Of a stretch of 64,000 nucleotides of DNA, positions 18,989 to 28,999 are shown piece after piece. Positions within the stretch are counted from its first letter, which is position 1. Each line of letters opens with the position of its first letter. The stretch is from Microvirga flavescens. Its GTDB lineage: Bacteria > Pseudomonadota > Alphaproteobacteria > Rhizobiales > Beijerinckiaceae. The position numbers and the translations under genes are program-made. The notes under the pieces are model-generated. The model did not search any database, had not been told where the DNA came from, and saw nothing but the letters and a program-made list of their open reading frames with translations. Location: positions 124,001 to 188,000 of the forward strand of contig NZ_QMKH01000007.1 in assembly GCF_003290125.1 (NCBI RefSeq). Direction: 5' to 3'.

Positions 18989-19684
18989 TCAAGCAAGAGC
19001 AAAATCAACCGCTGAGGCAGCGTGCAGAAGCGTGGAATCGAAGACAGGAAGATCAATATCCTCCTGACCGATGAGCATCGTGATTTCCGTGCATCCCATG
19101 ATCACGCCGTCCGCGCCGTTCTCACGCCGCAGGCGCTCGATTTCGGTCAGATACGCGCTTTTGGAGGCGTCATTGACGATACCCTTGCACAGCTCGTCGT
19201 AGATCACATTGTGAACGAGGTCGCGGCCCGCGTCATCGGGAATGACGACATCGAGTCCGAAATTTCGGCGCAACCGTTCCTTGTAGAAATCCTGCTCCAT
19301 CGTGAAACGCGTCGCGAGAAGAACGGGGCGCTTGACCTGTGCGCCAACCACGGCCCTCGCCGTCGCATCGGCGATGTGAAGAAGGGGGATACCCGTCGCG
19401 GCCTGCACGTCATCGGCCATGCGGTGCATGGTGTTCGTGCAGATCAGAAAAGCGTCCGCCCCGCCCTGTTCGAGCCGCTTCGCCGCATCGATCATCAGAG
19501 CAGCGGCCCCTTGCCAGTCGCCCGCGTGCTGACGCTCGGCAATCTGCGCAAAATCGAAGGACCAGAGCAACAACGATGCGGAGTGAAGACCACCGAGGCG
19601 CTTGCGCGTCATCTCGTTGATATGGCGATAGTAGAGCGCGGTGCTTTCCCAGCTCATTCCGCCTATCAGACCAAGCGTCTTCAT
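18989..19684 (-). CDS. Aspartate/glutamate racemase family protein
   Basis: 231 residues of the RacD/YgeA type, which interconvert L and D amino acids without a cofactor using two cysteines. The start MKTLGLIGGMSWESTALYYRHIN is highly characteristic. The two catalytic Cys sit in LICTNTMH (about residue 82) and VIMGCTEI (about residue 197). YgeA-type enzymes have broad amino-acid specificity, so the substrate is not assigned. Confidence 0.92.
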   Translation of the reverse strand: MKTLGLIGGMSWESTALYYRHINEMTRKRLGGLHSASLLLWSFDFAQIAERQHAGDWQGAAALMIDAAKRLEQGGADAFLICTNTMHRMADDVQAATGIPLLHIADATARAVVGAQVKRPVLLATRFTMEQDFYKERLRRNFGLDVVIPDDAGRDLVHNVIYDELCKGIVNDASKSAYLTEIERLRRENGADGVIMGCTEITMLIGQEDIDLPVFDSTLLHAASAVDFALA

Positions 19685-19743
19685 TCCGTCTCCTCAGCGA
19701 GGCCCCACAATGAAATCGGCGCGCATGACGGCGTCGATATGAA

Positions 19744-19783
19744 CGAAAGGGCCGCGCGCATAAATTGCGCCACGGCCCTTTCG
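19744..19783 (-). terminator. Hairpin terminator downstream of gatB
   Basis: CGAAAGGGCCG (19744-19754) pairs perfectly with CGGCCCTTTCG (19773-19783), and the loop contains a further GCGCA/TGCGC stem. It lies just past the gatB stop on the minus strand and should end the gatB transcript. Confidence 0.72.
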
Positions 19784-19799
19784 CAATCCAGCGAAATCC

Positions 19800-21272
19800 T
19801 CACTCGATTCCGAGCTTGGACTTCAAAAGATCGTTCACGGCCTGCGGGTTGGCCTTGCCACCGGTGGACTTCATGACCTGACCGACGAACCAGCCGAGCA
19901 AAGTGGGCTTCGCCTTCGCCTGCTCCACCTTGTCCGGGTTGGCGGCGATGATTTCGTCGATGGCCTTTTCGATGGCCCCTGTATCGGTGACCTGCTTCAT
20001 GCCGCGCGCTTCCACGATCTGGCGCGGATCGCCGCCCTCGTTGAAGACGATCTCGAACAGGTCCTTGGCGATCTTGCCGGAGATCACGCCCTCGCCGATG
20101 AGGTCGACAATCGCGCCGAGCTGCGCGGCGGAAACGGGCGAGGTCGCGATATCCTTGCCTTCCTTGTTCAGGCGGCCGAACAACTCGTTGATGACCCAGT
20201 TCGCTGCGGCCTTGCCGTCACGGCCCTTGGCGACTTCCTCGAAGAAATCGGCGGAAGAGCGCTCGGCGACGAGCACGCCCGCATCATAGGTCGACAGGCC
20301 GTAAGTGGAAACGAAGCGTGCCTTCTTGGCGTCCGGCAGTTCCGGCAAATCCTTCGCCAGCACGTCCACATAAGCCTGGTCGAATTCCAACGGCAGCAGG
20401 TCCGGATCGGGGAAGTAGCGATAATCGTGCGCCTCTTCCTTCGAGCGCATGGAACGCGTCTCGCCCTTGCCGGGATCGAACAGGCGCGTTTCCTGATCGA
20501 TGGAGCCGCCATCCTCGATGATACCGATCTGACGGCGCGCCTCGTACTCGATGGCCTGGCCGATGAAGCGGATGGAGTTGACGTTCTTGATCTCGCAGCG
20601 CGTGCCGAGCGGCTCGCCGGGGCGGCGCACGGAGACGTTCACGTCCGCGCGCAGGTTGCCCTTTTCCATGTCGCCGTCGCAGGTGCCGAGATAGCGCAGG
20701 ATCGTGCGCAGCTTCGTCACGTAGGCCTTCGCCTCTTCCGACGAGCGCAGATCGGGCCGCGAGACAATTTCCATCAGCGCGACGCCGGAGCGGTTGAGGT
20801 CCACGAAGCTCATGGTGGGGTGAAGGTCGTGGATCGACTTGCCCGCGTCCTGCTCCAGATGCAGGCGCTCGATGCCGACGGTGATGGTCTCCGTGTCGGA
20901 GACATCGACGATCACCTCGCCCTCGCCCACGATGGGGCTCTTGAACTGGCTGATCTGGTAGCCCTGCGGCAGATCCGGGTAGAAATAGTTCTTCCGGTCG
21001 AACACGCTGCGGTGGTTGATCTGCGCCTTCAGGCCGAGGCCCGTGCGGATGGCCTGGCGGACGCATTCCTCGTTGATGACAGGAAGCATACCGGGCATCG
21101 CCGCATCTACGAGCGAAACGTGGCTGTTCGGATCGCCGCCGAAGGCGGTGGAAGCGCCGGAAAACAGCTTCGCCTGGCTGGTCACCTGGGCGTGGATTTC
21201 CATGCCGATGACAATTTCCCAATCGCCTGTCGCGCCCTTGATGAGCTTCTTCGGATTGACCGGAGCGTTCAT
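19800..21272 (-). CDS. gatB: Asp-tRNA(Asn)/Glu-tRNA(Gln) amidotransferase subunit B
   Basis: 490 residues from the ATG at 21272, preceded by GAGG; the frame is open to an upstream ATG at 21323 (17 residues more), which is the alternative start. GatB is the kinase/tRNA-binding subunit of GatCAB, which converts mischarged Glu-tRNA(Gln) to Gln-tRNA(Gln). Signatures are [46 protein letters not shown] and the C-terminal YqeY-like tail. gatA and gatC lie 3-5 kb away on the same strand, so the operon is split. Confidence 0.95.
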   Translation of the reverse strand: MNAPVNPKKLIKGATGDWEIVIGMEIHAQVTSQAKLFSGASTAFGGDPNSHVSLVDAAMPGMLPVINEECVRQAIRTGLGLKAQINHRSVFDRKNYFYPDLPQGYQISQFKSPIVGEGEVIVDVSDTETITVGIERLHLEQDAGKSIHDLHPTMSFVDLNRSGVALMEIVSRPDLRSSEEAKAYVTKLRTILRYLGTCDGDMEKGNLRADVNVSVRRPGEPLGTRCEIKNVNSIRFIGQAIEYEARRQIGIIEDGGSIDQETRLFDPGKGETRSMRSKEEAHDYRYFPDPDLLPLEFDQAYVDVLAKDLPELPDAKKARFVSTYGLSTYDAGVLVAERSSADFFEEVAKGRDGKAAANWVINELFGRLNKEGKDIATSPVSAAQLGAIVDLIGEGVISGKIAKDLFEIVFNEGGDPRQIVEARGMKQVTDTGAIEKAIDEIIAANPDKVEQAKAKPTLLGWFVGQVMKSTGGKANPQAVNDLLKSKLGIE

Positions 21273-21495
21273 GCCGCCTCGCGCCTCAAAATGTCGTTGT
21301 TCCATGACCGGAGTAAGTGCCATCGCCCGCCCCGGTCAACCCCTTTCAACCTGAATGAATGTTCAGACAAGGGAGAAATCAGGGCAGTATTTTTCAGTAA
21401 TATTTTCCATCGTTGAGGCTATCCAGTCACGCTTTCATGAAACCGCTCTGGATGTGAAGCGTTTATCTCATGTTCGCAAGTTAAGAAAGTCAACA

Positions 21496-21786
21496 ATGCC
21501 GACGGACCGCGACCCGAATATCTATGACAAAGACCGTTATATATCCGATCCAGACAGCCGTGGATCCAACACACTCGCCTATATGATTGGCGGACTTGTG
21601 ATTGCCCTCGGCCTTCTTGCTTTTCTTTTCTATGGCGGGAGCAATCGTGAAGTGACCACGACCGGCAGCACCACAGCGCCGTCTCAAACCGCTCCGACGG
21701 TTCCAATGCCGAACAAACCTCTGGCTCCGCCGGCCTCGCCCCTGAGCCCGCCGGCCTCCCCGGCCAACCCCACGGCTCCCCAATAG
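21496..21786 (+). CDS. Small single-pass membrane protein with Pro/Ala-rich tail
   Basis: About 96 residues from the ATG at 21496; the frame is open far upstream, but the MPTDRDPNIYDKD start fits best. Hydrophilic N-terminus, one membrane span (about residues 28-45, YMIGGLVIALGLLAFLFYGG), then a low-complexity Thr/Pro/Ala tail with PPASP repeats, likely periplasmic. No family recognised. A strong bidirectional terminator follows. Confidence 0.6.
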   Translation: MPTDRDPNIYDKDRYISDPDSRGSNTLAYMIGGLVIALGLLAFLFYGGSNREVTTTGSTTAPSQTAPTVPMPNKPLAPPASPLSPPASPANPTAPQ

Positions 21787-21807
21787 ATTGAGGCAAGCTT
21801 TCTTCAC

Positions 21808-21838
21808 AAAAGGGCCCGGACTGGAACCGGGCCCTTTT
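21808..21838. terminator. Strong bidirectional terminator
   Basis: AAAAGGGCCCGG (21808-21819) and CCGGGCCCTTTT (21827-21838) form a perfect 12-bp stem with a 7-base loop and A/T flanks on both sides. Confidence 0.9.
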
Positions 21839-21938
21839 GCGCATCTCTGCGTCGTCTCAGATTCAATCCCCCAACACTTCGGTCGCCGCCGAAACGTTCT
21901 GGGCTGCAAGGCGCGGGGAAGCGGCGTAGGATCGGGGC

Positions 21939-22652
21939 ATGACGACACTCGTTTCAGGCATCGTGCTCGCGGAAATCGCCGCTTCCATCGGGGATGTCTC
22001 CCGCGCCAACATTCTCTCCGCGCTGATGGATGGGCGTGCGCTCACCGCAAGCGAACTGGCGTGGCACGCCAATGTCAGCGCGCAGACCGCGAGCGGCCAC
22101 CTCGCGAAACTGGTTGAGACGTCGCTGCTCGCTGTCGAGAAGCAGGGCCGTCACCGCTATTATCGTCTGGCCTCGCCGGAGGTCGCGCACGCCATCGAAG
22201 CCCTGATGGCCGTGGCCTCCGCTGGACCCAAGCGCTACCGCCCCGTCGGCCCCAAGGATACGGCGTTGCGCAACGCGCGTACTTGCTACGATCACCTTGC
22301 CGGGCGTCTCGGCATCGCCGTCACGGATGCCCTGACTTCCAGGAACTACGTCGTCCTCTCGGATAGCGCGGGCGCCGTCACCGAGGCCGGCCACCGATTT
22401 CTCTGCGACATGGGAATCGATCTGGCGGAACCGGGCCACAAGCGCGCCCTGTGCCGAACCTGCCTCGACTGGAGCGAGCGCCGCCCCCATCTTGCCGGGC
22501 GTCTCGGAGCGGCATTGTGCACACACATGTTCGAGCGGGGGTGGATCGAGCGCATCAAGGACACGCGCGCGCTCAAGGTGACGGCCCTCGGGAAGAATGA
22601 GCTCAAGGAGTTCTTCGGCATCGAGGAACAAATCGATGCCGGCCTGAGGTAG
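21939..22652 (+). CDS. ArsR-like winged-helix regulator
   Basis: 237 residues. The N-terminal half is an ArsR-type winged helix: ILSALMDGRALTASELAWHANVSAQTASGHLAKLVETSLLAVEKQGRHRYYRLAS (about residues 25-79). The C-terminal half (about 110-230) has RTCYDHLAGRLG and a Cys-containing CRTCLDWSERRPHLAGRLGA, a conserved pattern of this subgroup with possible metal or ligand binding. There are no obvious targets nearby; it converges on the DUF937 gene. Confidence 0.82.
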   Translation: MTTLVSGIVLAEIAASIGDVSRANILSALMDGRALTASELAWHANVSAQTASGHLAKLVETSLLAVEKQGRHRYYRLASPEVAHAIEALMAVASAGPKRYRPVGPKDTALRNARTCYDHLAGRLGIAVTDALTSRNYVVLSDSAGAVTEAGHRFLCDMGIDLAEPGHKRALCRTCLDWSERRPHLAGRLGAALCTHMFERGWIERIKDTRALKVTALGKNELKEFFGIEEQIDAGLR

Positions 22653-22677
22653 GTCGGCATCGATCCAGAGCTGCCGA

Positions 22678-23805
22678 TCAGCCCGCTGTCTTGGCCAGTC
22701 CGTCGAGTTTGAGCCGGAGCGAGTCGATAGTGGGCTTGGCCACTTCCGCCACGCCCGGGGTTGCCAGAACCCTGTTGAAGAGCTCGTCCAGCTGTGGGCG
22801 ATTATTGACGATCACTGTCACGAACGCCGCCTTGCTGCCAGCGGGAAGCTGGATGGCGAGGTTGTTGACCCGGTCGAGCTGGGTCGCGGCGTCCTGAAGC
22901 TTCGGCAAGGCAAGCCTTGCCGAATCCACATCGGTCATGCCCGCAAGGGTCTGGCGCAGGGTACCGACGGTAGTCTGGACCGTCGATCCGAGATCCACCG
23001 AACCGACGATGAGGCTCGGCGGCGTCACGGATTGGGTCGTGGTCGGGATTTGTGCGGTCTGGGTCGTTCGGGTCTGCTGCGCCACCTCGGTCGTGGGGCG
23101 GGAGAAGTACCACCAGCCCAAAGCGAGCAGGGCTATCGCAGGAAGGGCCCAGGCCCACGCCGGCGTGCCGGAGGCGGCGGGCCGCTTGATGGTTCGATCG
23201 ACGGTTTCGTAGCTCATCGGACGGGCTGCGGTTTTGGCGGCTTGCCCTGCGGCGGCCCCGAGGCCGGAGAGCAGTCCCGTTCCGCTCAGGAGGTCGGAGA
23301 AGCCTGAAGGCAACGCGCGGGCAATATCGGCCTTCTGGGAGGTCAGCAGTTGCGACAGGCCGGATGAATCAAGCCCCGATGCATTCTTCTGCTGTCCGAG
23401 CACGCCCATGACGATAGGGGTCAAAAGGCCGAGCAAGGCCCCTCCCGTTCCCGAGCCGAGCCCGGCAAACTTACCGACAGCGGTTTCAAGCGCCGAAGCG
23501 GAGCTGCCGCCCAAAAGGGAGGATAACATGCCGCTCCCGCTTTCGATCAGGTTCTTCTGGCCGGATCCGCCGATCATGTCGGCGATCATGTTGAGGCCTC
23601 CCGGCTGCTGGGAGACTGCGTCGAACAGCCTTCGCGAGCCATCCGGCGTGGAGGCGACACCGGTCAGGCTGGCCAGGATGCCGGGCACAGCGGCGGTAAG
23701 TGCCTTTCCGATTTGGGTTTTATCGATCCCGAGTGCGGAGGAAATTCTGGCGATGACGTCAGGGGTCAGGAATTGCGTCACCAGCGAAACGAGATTGGTG
23801 TTCAT
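22678..23805 (-). CDS. DUF937-containing membrane protein
   Basis: 375 residues from the ATG at 23805 (GGGAG 8 bases upstream); a GTG three codons earlier is possible. The N-terminal ~190 residues are DUF937: Leu/Gly-rich, with TPDVIARISSALGIDKTQIGKALTAAVPGILASLTG and GLLTPIVMGVLGQQ. A single membrane span follows (WAWALPAIALLALGWWYF, about residues 218-235). The C-terminal part is a Thr-rich linker plus a helical segment instead of the OmpA domain seen in some relatives, so it is probably an envelope protein. Confidence 0.72.
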   Translation of the reverse strand: MNTNLVSLVTQFLTPDVIARISSALGIDKTQIGKALTAAVPGILASLTGVASTPDGSRRLFDAVSQQPGGLNMIADMIGGSGQKNLIESGSGMLSSLLGGSSASALETAVGKFAGLGSGTGGALLGLLTPIVMGVLGQQKNASGLDSSGLSQLLTSQKADIARALPSGFSDLLSGTGLLSGLGAAAGQAAKTAARPMSYETVDRTIKRPAASGTPAWAWALPAIALLALGWWYFSRPTTEVAQQTRTTQTAQIPTTTQSVTPPSLIVGSVDLGSTVQTTVGTLRQTLAGMTDVDSARLALPKLQDAATQLDRVNNLAIQLPAGSKAAFVTVIVNNRPQLDELFNRVLATPGVAEVAKPTIDSLRLKLDGLAKTAG

Positions 23806-24033
23806 TGAGGGCACTCCCGTGTGTCGAGAGTTTCCACGGGATTCATGAGCTGAATCGTGGAAACACGAATTGATTGCCCCCGCCTTCTGCCGACCGGCAT
23901 TGCAGAAACGATGGTGCGGGAAATTCGGTTCCTCATTCCCTCCAATTGGTCACGCCCATACGCGCAAGGACGCCCGGCCCTCGCAGGAGAGCGCGGGAGT
24001 TATGAAACACCTTGGCTGAGGAAAGATTCGGGC

Positions 24034-24336
24034 CTATCGCCCCGAGAGCCGCCGCGCGGCATAGCCCGCGCTTGCCCAGATGACGGCCGCAACGGTCCTG
24101 ATCGGCAGGAGCGTCGGCGCATCCGCGCCGATGGGGGCGATCCACGGCAACCCGGTGTTGTGGATCAGCCATGAGGTCACGACGGACACGGCCAACGCCG
24201 CGATAGCCGCGATGAAGACCTTGCCGAATTGCGTCGCTCGCCACCCGAGCCAGATCGCCACGGCGATCAGGACAGGGTCGAACGCGCCGAGAAGCCAGAC
24301 GTGAAGCGGGACGGAAGGAGCCGCCACCCTTACCAC
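24034..24336 (-). CDS. Small integral membrane protein of unknown function
   Basis: 100 residues, starting at GTG 24336 inside the gatA stop region (the two overlap by 7 bases), so it may be translationally coupled to gatA. Three hydrophobic segments are apparent (about 10-28, 38-60 and 70-95). No family recognised. The same overlap is why I call it real; the alternative GTG at 24327 is also possible. Confidence 0.6.
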   Translation of the reverse strand: MVRVAAPSVPLHVWLLGAFDPVLIAVAIWLGWRATQFGKVFIAAIAALAVSVVTSWLIHNTGLPWIAPIGADAPTLLPIRTVAAVIWASAGYAARRLSGR

Positions 24337-25841
24337 CAGGCCTTCGGCAGGCTGATGCGGCCGGCGGCGTTCTCAATCACCTGACCGACGGCGAAAAGCG
24401 TCTCCTCGTCGAAGGCGCGGCCGATGAGCTGGAGGCCGAGGGGCAGACCCTGTGAGTCGAGACCGGCGGGCACCGCGAGGCCGGGAAGGCCCGCCATGTT
24501 CACGGTCACCGTGAAGATGTCGTTGAGATACATCTCCACCGGATCGCCCGAGCCCTTCTCACCGATGCCGAAGGCGGCGGACGGCGTTGCGGGGGTGAGG
24601 ATGGCGTGGACGCCCGACGCATAAACCTTCTCGAAGTCCTGCTTGATGAGCGTGCGGATCTTCTGCGCGCGGACGTAGTAGGCGTCGTAATAGCCCGCCG
24701 AGAGCACGTAGGTGCCGATCATGATGCGGCGCTTGACCTCGCGGCCGAAGCCTTCGGCGCGGGTTTTCTCGTACATGTCCGCGATGTCCTTACCCGGAAC
24801 GCGCAGGCCGTAGCGCACGCCGTCGTAACGGGCGAGGTTCGAGGAAGCTTCCGCAGGCGCGACGATGTAGTAAGCCGGAAGCGCGTATTTCGTGTGCGGC
24901 AGCGAAACATCAACGATTTCGGCGCCGGCCTCACGCAGCCACTGGATGCCCTGCTCCCAGAGCTTCTCGATCTCAGGCGCCATGCCATCGACGCGGTATT
25001 CCTTCGGAATGCCGATCTTCAGGCCCTTCACGCCACGCGAGACGGCAGCCTCGAAATCCGGCACCGGCAGATCGACGCAGGTCGTGTCCTTGGCGTCCGG
25101 ACCGGACATGGAGCGCAGCATGATCGCGGCATCGCGCACGGTGCGGGCAATCGGCCCGGCCTGATCGAGGGACGAGGCGAAGGCCACCGTGCCCCAGCGG
25201 GAGCAACGGCCATAAGTCGGCTTGATGCCGACGGTGCCGGTGAAGGCTGCAGGCTGACGGATGGAGCCGCCCGTGTCCGTCGCCGTCGCGCCAAGGCACA
25301 GATGCGCCGCGACAGCCGCCGCCGAGCCGCCCGAGGAGCCGCCGGGAACGAGGTGCGCGCCCTCGACGGCGCCCGATGCGCCAGCGCCCACATTCGAACC
25401 CTGACGTCGCCAGGGCGACACAACCGGGCCGAAGGCGCTGGTTTCGTTGGACGAGCCCATCGCGAACTCGTCCATGTTGAGCTTGCCGAGCATCACCGCG
25501 CCGTCGTTCCAGAGGTTCTGGGTGACGGTCGACTCATAGGATGGCTTGAAGGTCTTGAGGATGTTGGAGCCGGCGGTGGACACAACGTCCTTGGTGCAGA
25601 ACAGGTCCTTGATGCCAAGGGGAATGCCTTCCAGCGGACGCGCCTCGCCCTTGGCGATCTTCTCGTCGGAGGCCTTGGCCATGGCGAGCGCCTGTTCCGG
25701 CGTCTCCAGCACATAGGCGTTGAGCGCCCTCGCCTTCTCGATGGCCGCGATGTGGGCCTTAGCGATCTCGGTCGCGGAGAAGGTCTTGGCCTTCAGGCCG
25801 TCGCGGGCCTCAGTAAGGGTGAGATGGGTGAGTTCGGTCAC
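24330..25841 (-). CDS. gatA: Asp-tRNA(Asn)/Glu-tRNA(Gln) amidotransferase subunit A
   Basis: 503 residues. GatA is the glutaminase subunit that releases ammonia for GatB. The amidase-signature triad is visible: Lys78 in GIKDLF, cis-Ser169 in [13 protein letters not shown], and Ser193 in TGGSIRQPA. The start is GTG at 25841. gatC lies 83 bases upstream, the usual gatC-gatA order, while gatB is separate. Confidence 0.96.
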   Translation of the reverse strand: MTELTHLTLTEARDGLKAKTFSATEIAKAHIAAIEKARALNAYVLETPEQALAMAKASDEKIAKGEARPLEGIPLGIKDLFCTKDVVSTAGSNILKTFKPSYESTVTQNLWNDGAVMLGKLNMDEFAMGSSNETSAFGPVVSPWRRQGSNVGAGASGAVEGAHLVPGGSSGGSAAAVAAHLCLGATATDTGGSIRQPAAFTGTVGIKPTYGRCSRWGTVAFASSLDQAGPIARTVRDAAIMLRSMSGPDAKDTTCVDLPVPDFEAAVSRGVKGLKIGIPKEYRVDGMAPEIEKLWEQGIQWLREAGAEIVDVSLPHTKYALPAYYIVAPAEASSNLARYDGVRYGLRVPGKDIADMYEKTRAEGFGREVKRRIMIGTYVLSAGYYDAYYVRAQKIRTLIKQDFEKVYASGVHAILTPATPSAAFGIGEKGSGDPVEMYLNDIFTVTVNMAGLPGLAVPAGLDSQGLPLGLQLIGRAFDEETLFAVGQVIENAAGRISLPKAWW

Positions 25842-25924
25842 GGGCTTGATCTTTCAATCAGCGTCTTGGCCGGGCGGTCCCGGCCATCCACGCCTTGTTC
25901 CTGACGGGATGGTGAGGCTCGAGG

Positions 25925-26212
25925 CTACTCGACCACCTTAGGCACGACGAAGAAGTGATCCTCCGTCACGGGGGCGTTGCGGACGATATCGTCGACGATC
26001 CCGCCATCGGTGACGCCGTCCTGGCGCTTCTTCATCGCCATCGGGGTCACGGACGTCATGGGTTCCACGCCGTCCACATTCACTTCGTTGAGTTGCTCGA
26101 CGAAGGAGAGAATGGCGTTCAGTTCGCCCTGAAGGTGGGGAACGTCCTGCTCCGTCACTGCAATGCGTGCCAGCCGCGCGATGCGCCGGACCGTGTTCTG
26201 ATCGACCGACAT
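25925..26212 (-). CDS. gatC: Asp-tRNA(Asn)/Glu-tRNA(Gln) amidotransferase subunit C
   Basis: 95 residues from the ATG at 26212 ([23 protein letters not shown]). GatC is the small subunit that holds GatA and GatB together. Typical features are [42 protein letters not shown] and a C-terminal [14 protein letters not shown]. The frame stays open 87 bases further 5', but the shorter start matches the family. Confidence 0.95.
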   Translation of the reverse strand: MSVDQNTVRRIARLARIAVTEQDVPHLQGELNAILSFVEQLNEVNVDGVEPMTSVTPMAMKKRQDGVTDGGIVDDIVRNAPVTEDHFFVVPKVVE

Positions 26213-26300
26213 GGATGGCCAACCCCTTTTGTGTGCGTTTCGGCGGCTATAACACCCGGCCGCCTCAAGGGGCAATGTCGGAGTGTCACGGTTTCTCAAT

Positions 26301-26404
26301 CCTCATCCTGAGGAGCCGCGCCAGCGGCGTCTCGAAGGAGGTTCCAGCGCGCACTGAAGACGCCTCGCCCTTCGAGACGGCCTGACGGCCTCCTCAGGGT
26401 GAGG
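26301..26404. repeat. Intergenic palindromic repeat, Hyphomicrobiales type
   Basis: The left arm (26301-26342) starts CCTCATCCTGAGGAGCC and ends GTCTCGAAGGAGG. The right arm (26366-26404) starts CGCCCTTCGAGACGGCC and ends TCCTCAGGGTGAGG. The arms are approximate reverse complements over about 40 bases. This sequence type recurs in intergenic regions of Hyphomicrobiales genomes and can fold into a long cruciform or RNA hairpin. It lies upstream of gatC and downstream of the UPF0173 gene. Confidence 0.75.
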
Positions 26405-26426
26405 CTATTTAAAAGTCACGCTTCCC

Positions 26427-27125
26427 TCAAATCCTCACGCCGACCGTCTTATGCGGCACGATGACCTGCGTGCCCTTGCCGTCGAGGGCCGCAACGAAGC
26501 GGTCGGCGTTGGGCAGAATCATCGGGAATGAGCCGTAGTGGCAGGGAATGGCCGCCTTGAGCTTGAAGTACCGCTGCACGGCGAGCGCGGCGACCTCCGG
26601 CCCCATCGTGAAGCGGTCGCCGATGGGGACCAGCGCCACGTCGGGCTGATGGATCTCGGCGATCAGGCCCATGTCCCCGAAGATGTCCGTGTCGCCCATG
26701 TGGTAGACCGTCGGCTCGCCGGGAGCCTTGACGATAATGCCGTTGGCGCTGCCGAGGGGAAAGTTCACCCCCATTTCCACGAGGCCCGCCGAATGGTCGG
26801 CCCTGACCAGCGTGACGCTGAAGCCGCCCTGCTCCGTGGTGCCGCCGGTGTTCATGGGGTCGAACTTCTCGAGCCCCTGCGAGGCGAAATACATGCACAG
26901 GTCGAAATTCGTGACGACGGTCGCGCCGGTCTTCTTGGCGATGTCGAGGGTATCGCCCACATGATCGCCGTGGCCGTGGGTGACGAGGATATGCGTCACG
27001 CCTTCGGTGGCCTTGTCCCTGCTGCCCTCGAAGGCGGGATTTCCGGTGAAGAAGGGATCGATCAGCACGACCTTGTCGGCGAAATCGAGCCTGAACGCGG
27101 AATGGCCGAACCAGGTGATCTTCAT
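26427..27125 (-). CDS. UPF0173-type metallo-beta-lactamase-fold hydrolase
   Basis: 232 residues. Metal ligands of the metallo-beta-lactamase fold are visible: [10 protein letters not shown] (about 49-58), a later VRADHSAG His, GDTDIFGDM (Asp) and a final PCHYGSFPM His. The start [25 protein letters not shown] is the signature of the UPF0173/YtkL family of metal-dependent hydrolases. The substrate is unknown. The ATG at 27125 gives the expected length. Confidence 0.9.
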   Translation of the reverse strand: MKITWFGHSAFRLDFADKVVLIDPFFTGNPAFEGSRDKATEGVTHILVTHGHGDHVGDTLDIAKKTGATVVTNFDLCMYFASQGLEKFDPMNTGGTTEQGGFSVTLVRADHSAGLVEMGVNFPLGSANGIIVKAPGEPTVYHMGDTDIFGDMGLIAEIHQPDVALVPIGDRFTMGPEVAALAVQRYFKLKAAIPCHYGSFPMILPNADRFVAALDGKGTQVIVPHKTVGVRI

Positions 27126-27402
27126 GCGCGGATCCTCGAGCTTGGGTTGAGGTCACAAATGGGGTGACCGGCGGGCGTGACTATATGCAGAACCGGAAAA
27201 GGCCGCAGGGATCAAGTCTCATCCCCTCTCTGGATCTTTCGCCGCCGTTCTGGCACTTCACAGATCCGGGAGGCGGATGCGCCAGGCTTCGAATCGTTGC
27301 CGTGCGAGGAGAGTTGGACCAGCCTCCTTTCAAAGAAACATCGCCTGAGCGCTCCCGAGGCGACCTCGCATCGAGGAAGTGGGGAACGAGGAGGCCTGTT
27401 CC

Positions 27403-27957
27403 ATGACCGCCAAGGACAACGAATTGCTCAAGCTGATCGAGCAATTGCCGCCGAGGGCGCGCCTGATAGGCGTCGATCTCGGCACCAAGACCATCGGCCT
27501 CGCCTTGTCCGACATCGAGCGGCGGATCGCGACACCACTGGAGACGATCAAGCGCGTCAAGTTCACGCCGGATGCGCAGCGCATCAAGGAGCTGATCGAG
27601 CAGCACGACGTGGGCGGGCTCGTCATCGGCCTGCCGCTGAACATGGACGGCACGGAGGGCCCGCGCTCGCAGGCGACGCGGGCCTTCGCGCGCAACCTCG
27701 CCCCGCTGATTTCAAGACCGATCATGTTCTGGGACGAGCGCCTGTCCACGGTGGCCGTGACCCGCACCTTGCTCGACGCGGACACCTCTCGCGCCAAGCG
27801 CGCGGAGGCGGTGGACAAGATGGCGGCGGCCTACATCCTGCAGGGCGCGCTCGACCGTTATGAGCGGCTATGCGCCGAGCAGGAGGAATTATCCGACGAG
27901 TTCCTGACCGATACGGATGTGGAAACGCCGCCCACAGGCGGCGCTCTCGATCTCTAA
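27403..27957 (+). CDS. ruvX: RuvX/YqgF-type Holliday junction resolvase-like protein
   Basis: 184 residues from the ATG at 27403 (GGAGG about 8 bases upstream); an in-frame GTG at 27379 is less likely. YqgF proteins have an RNase H-like fold and act on 16S rRNA 5'-end maturation and possibly Holliday junctions. Landmarks are [17 protein letters not shown] with the catalytic Asp, [18 protein letters not shown] and [11 protein letters not shown] with the conserved Asp-Glu. The C-terminal ~40 residues are an acidic, Glu/Asp-rich extension not seen in the shortest members. Confidence 0.92.
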   Translation: MTAKDNELLKLIEQLPPRARLIGVDLGTKTIGLALSDIERRIATPLETIKRVKFTPDAQRIKELIEQHDVGGLVIGLPLNMDGTEGPRSQATRAFARNLAPLISRPIMFWDERLSTVAVTRTLLDADTSRAKRAEAVDKMAAAYILQGALDRYERLCAEQEELSDEFLTDTDVETPPTGGALDL

Positions 27958-27974
27958 GGGCGTTCCAAAAAGAA

Positions 27975-27996
27975 ACGGCGGGTCGAAACCCGCCGT
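27975..27996 (-). terminator. Rho-independent terminator
   Basis: ACGGCGGGT (27975-27983), loop CGAA, ACCCGCCGT (27988-27996): a perfect 9-bp stem. On the minus strand it is followed by TTCTTTTT, so it mainly ends the gene at 28004. Confidence 0.85.
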
Positions 27997-28003
27997 CTGA
28001 AGC

Positions 28004-28390
28004 TTAGAAGCCGTGCGTCTTGTTCCAGGTGCGGACGCGCTCTTTCTGGATTTCCTTCTGATTACGGCGGTAATCCTTCACGTAATCCTTGGCCGCTTCC
28101 TTGTCATAGTAGTAGCCGGGCGGCGGCGGAGCGCGGCGATAGCCATAGCGCGGCGGCGGGCCGTAATAGGCCGGCGGGGGTGGCGGCGGATAATAGGCGC
28201 GCGGCGGCGGGCCGTAATAGACCGGCGGAGGCGGCGGCGGCTCGTCGTCGAAGAACAGGAACTGAACGTCCTGGACAACCGGTCCCCATCCCGCCGAACC
28301 GGCGGCGGAAACGGGCGCGGCCTGAGCGCCGAGGCTCGCGAAGGTGAGCCCCGCGGCAACGGTGCCGGCAATCCACATGCCAAGTTTCAT
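28004..28390 (-). CDS. Secreted Pro/Tyr-rich protein with shared C-terminal module
   Basis: 128 residues. A signal peptide (about 1-24, ending GAQA) is followed by a long Pro/Tyr/Gly-rich linker (PPPPPVYYGPPPRAYYPPPP, about 50-95). The ~38-residue C-terminal part reads YYYDKEAAKDYVKDYRRNQK, then EIQKERVRTWNKTHGF, and is nearly the same as that of the gene 28527-28841. The C-terminal module is amphipathic, helix-forming and basic, perhaps for envelope binding. No named family recognised. Confidence 0.7.
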   Translation of the reverse strand: MKLGMWIAGTVAAGLTFASLGAQAAPVSAAGSAGWGPVVQDVQFLFFDDEPPPPPPVYYGPPPRAYYPPPPPPAYYGPPPRYGYRRAPPPPGYYYDKEAAKDYVKDYRRNQKEIQKERVRTWNKTHGF

Positions 28391-28526
28391 TTCGTCGTCT
28401 CCTCGCGCGAATCATGAGGTCATGACCGCGAATTGTGGATTTGTAGCTACACCAGCACTGTTGAACGAGTGATGAATTAATTGTTCAGGTTGGTCGGCAA
28501 AAAACCCTCCCCGGAGGCCGCGCACC

Positions 28527-28841
28527 CTAGAAGCCGTTGGCCTTGTTCCAGGCGCGGATCTGCTCCTTCTGGATCTCTTTCTGCGTCTCGCGGTAGTCCT
28601 TGACTGCCTCCTTCGCCGCCTCCTTGTCGTAGTAATAGAGGGACGGCGGCGGCGGATGATAGACGTACCGGCGTGGAGCCGGTCGGCGCTCCTCCTCTTC
28701 ATCCTGGTAGACGATGTATTGTGCCCTCTGTGACGATCCTCCTGAAGAGATGGCTTCGACCGGAATAGTCCTGGGCTGCGCGCAAGCTGTCAGGAGTGTT
28801 CCAGCGGCGAAAGCGCAGGCAAGCAAGACCTCTTGCTTCAT
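28527..28841 (-). CDS. Lipoprotein with the same C-terminal module as its neighbour
   Basis: 104 residues. The N-terminus has a lipobox (TLLTAC, Cys about residue 20), so it is predicted to be an outer- or inner-membrane lipoprotein. An acidic then Pro-rich linker (EEEERRPAPRRYVYHPPPP) leads to a C-terminus (YYYDKEAAKEAVKDYRETQK, EIQKEQIRAWNKANGF) close to that of the preceding gene. The pair looks like a local duplication in which one copy is a lipoprotein and the other a soluble secreted protein. Confidence 0.72.
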   Translation of the reverse strand: MKQEVLLACAFAAGTLLTACAQPRTIPVEAISSGGSSQRAQYIVYQDEEEERRPAPRRYVYHPPPPSLYYYDKEAAKEAVKDYRETQKEIQKEQIRAWNKANGF

Positions 28842-28999
28842 GGTCTTCTCTTTATGTGTTCTTGTCTTTTCGTGCGATCAAAGCCGCTCACGGCCTCGCA
28901 ACGCTTTTCCGTTACGACTACGTCGTTGAACCGCGCATGAATCGAGCATTCATGAAAGCGTGAGCCGGAATGAAAAGCCCGAAGATTTAGAGAGGTCTG

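Noticed and set aside
27126..27402. Open frame in the gap upstream of ruvX
   Set aside because: Only a GTG start without a ribosome-binding site and no recognisable protein features; treated as non-coding.
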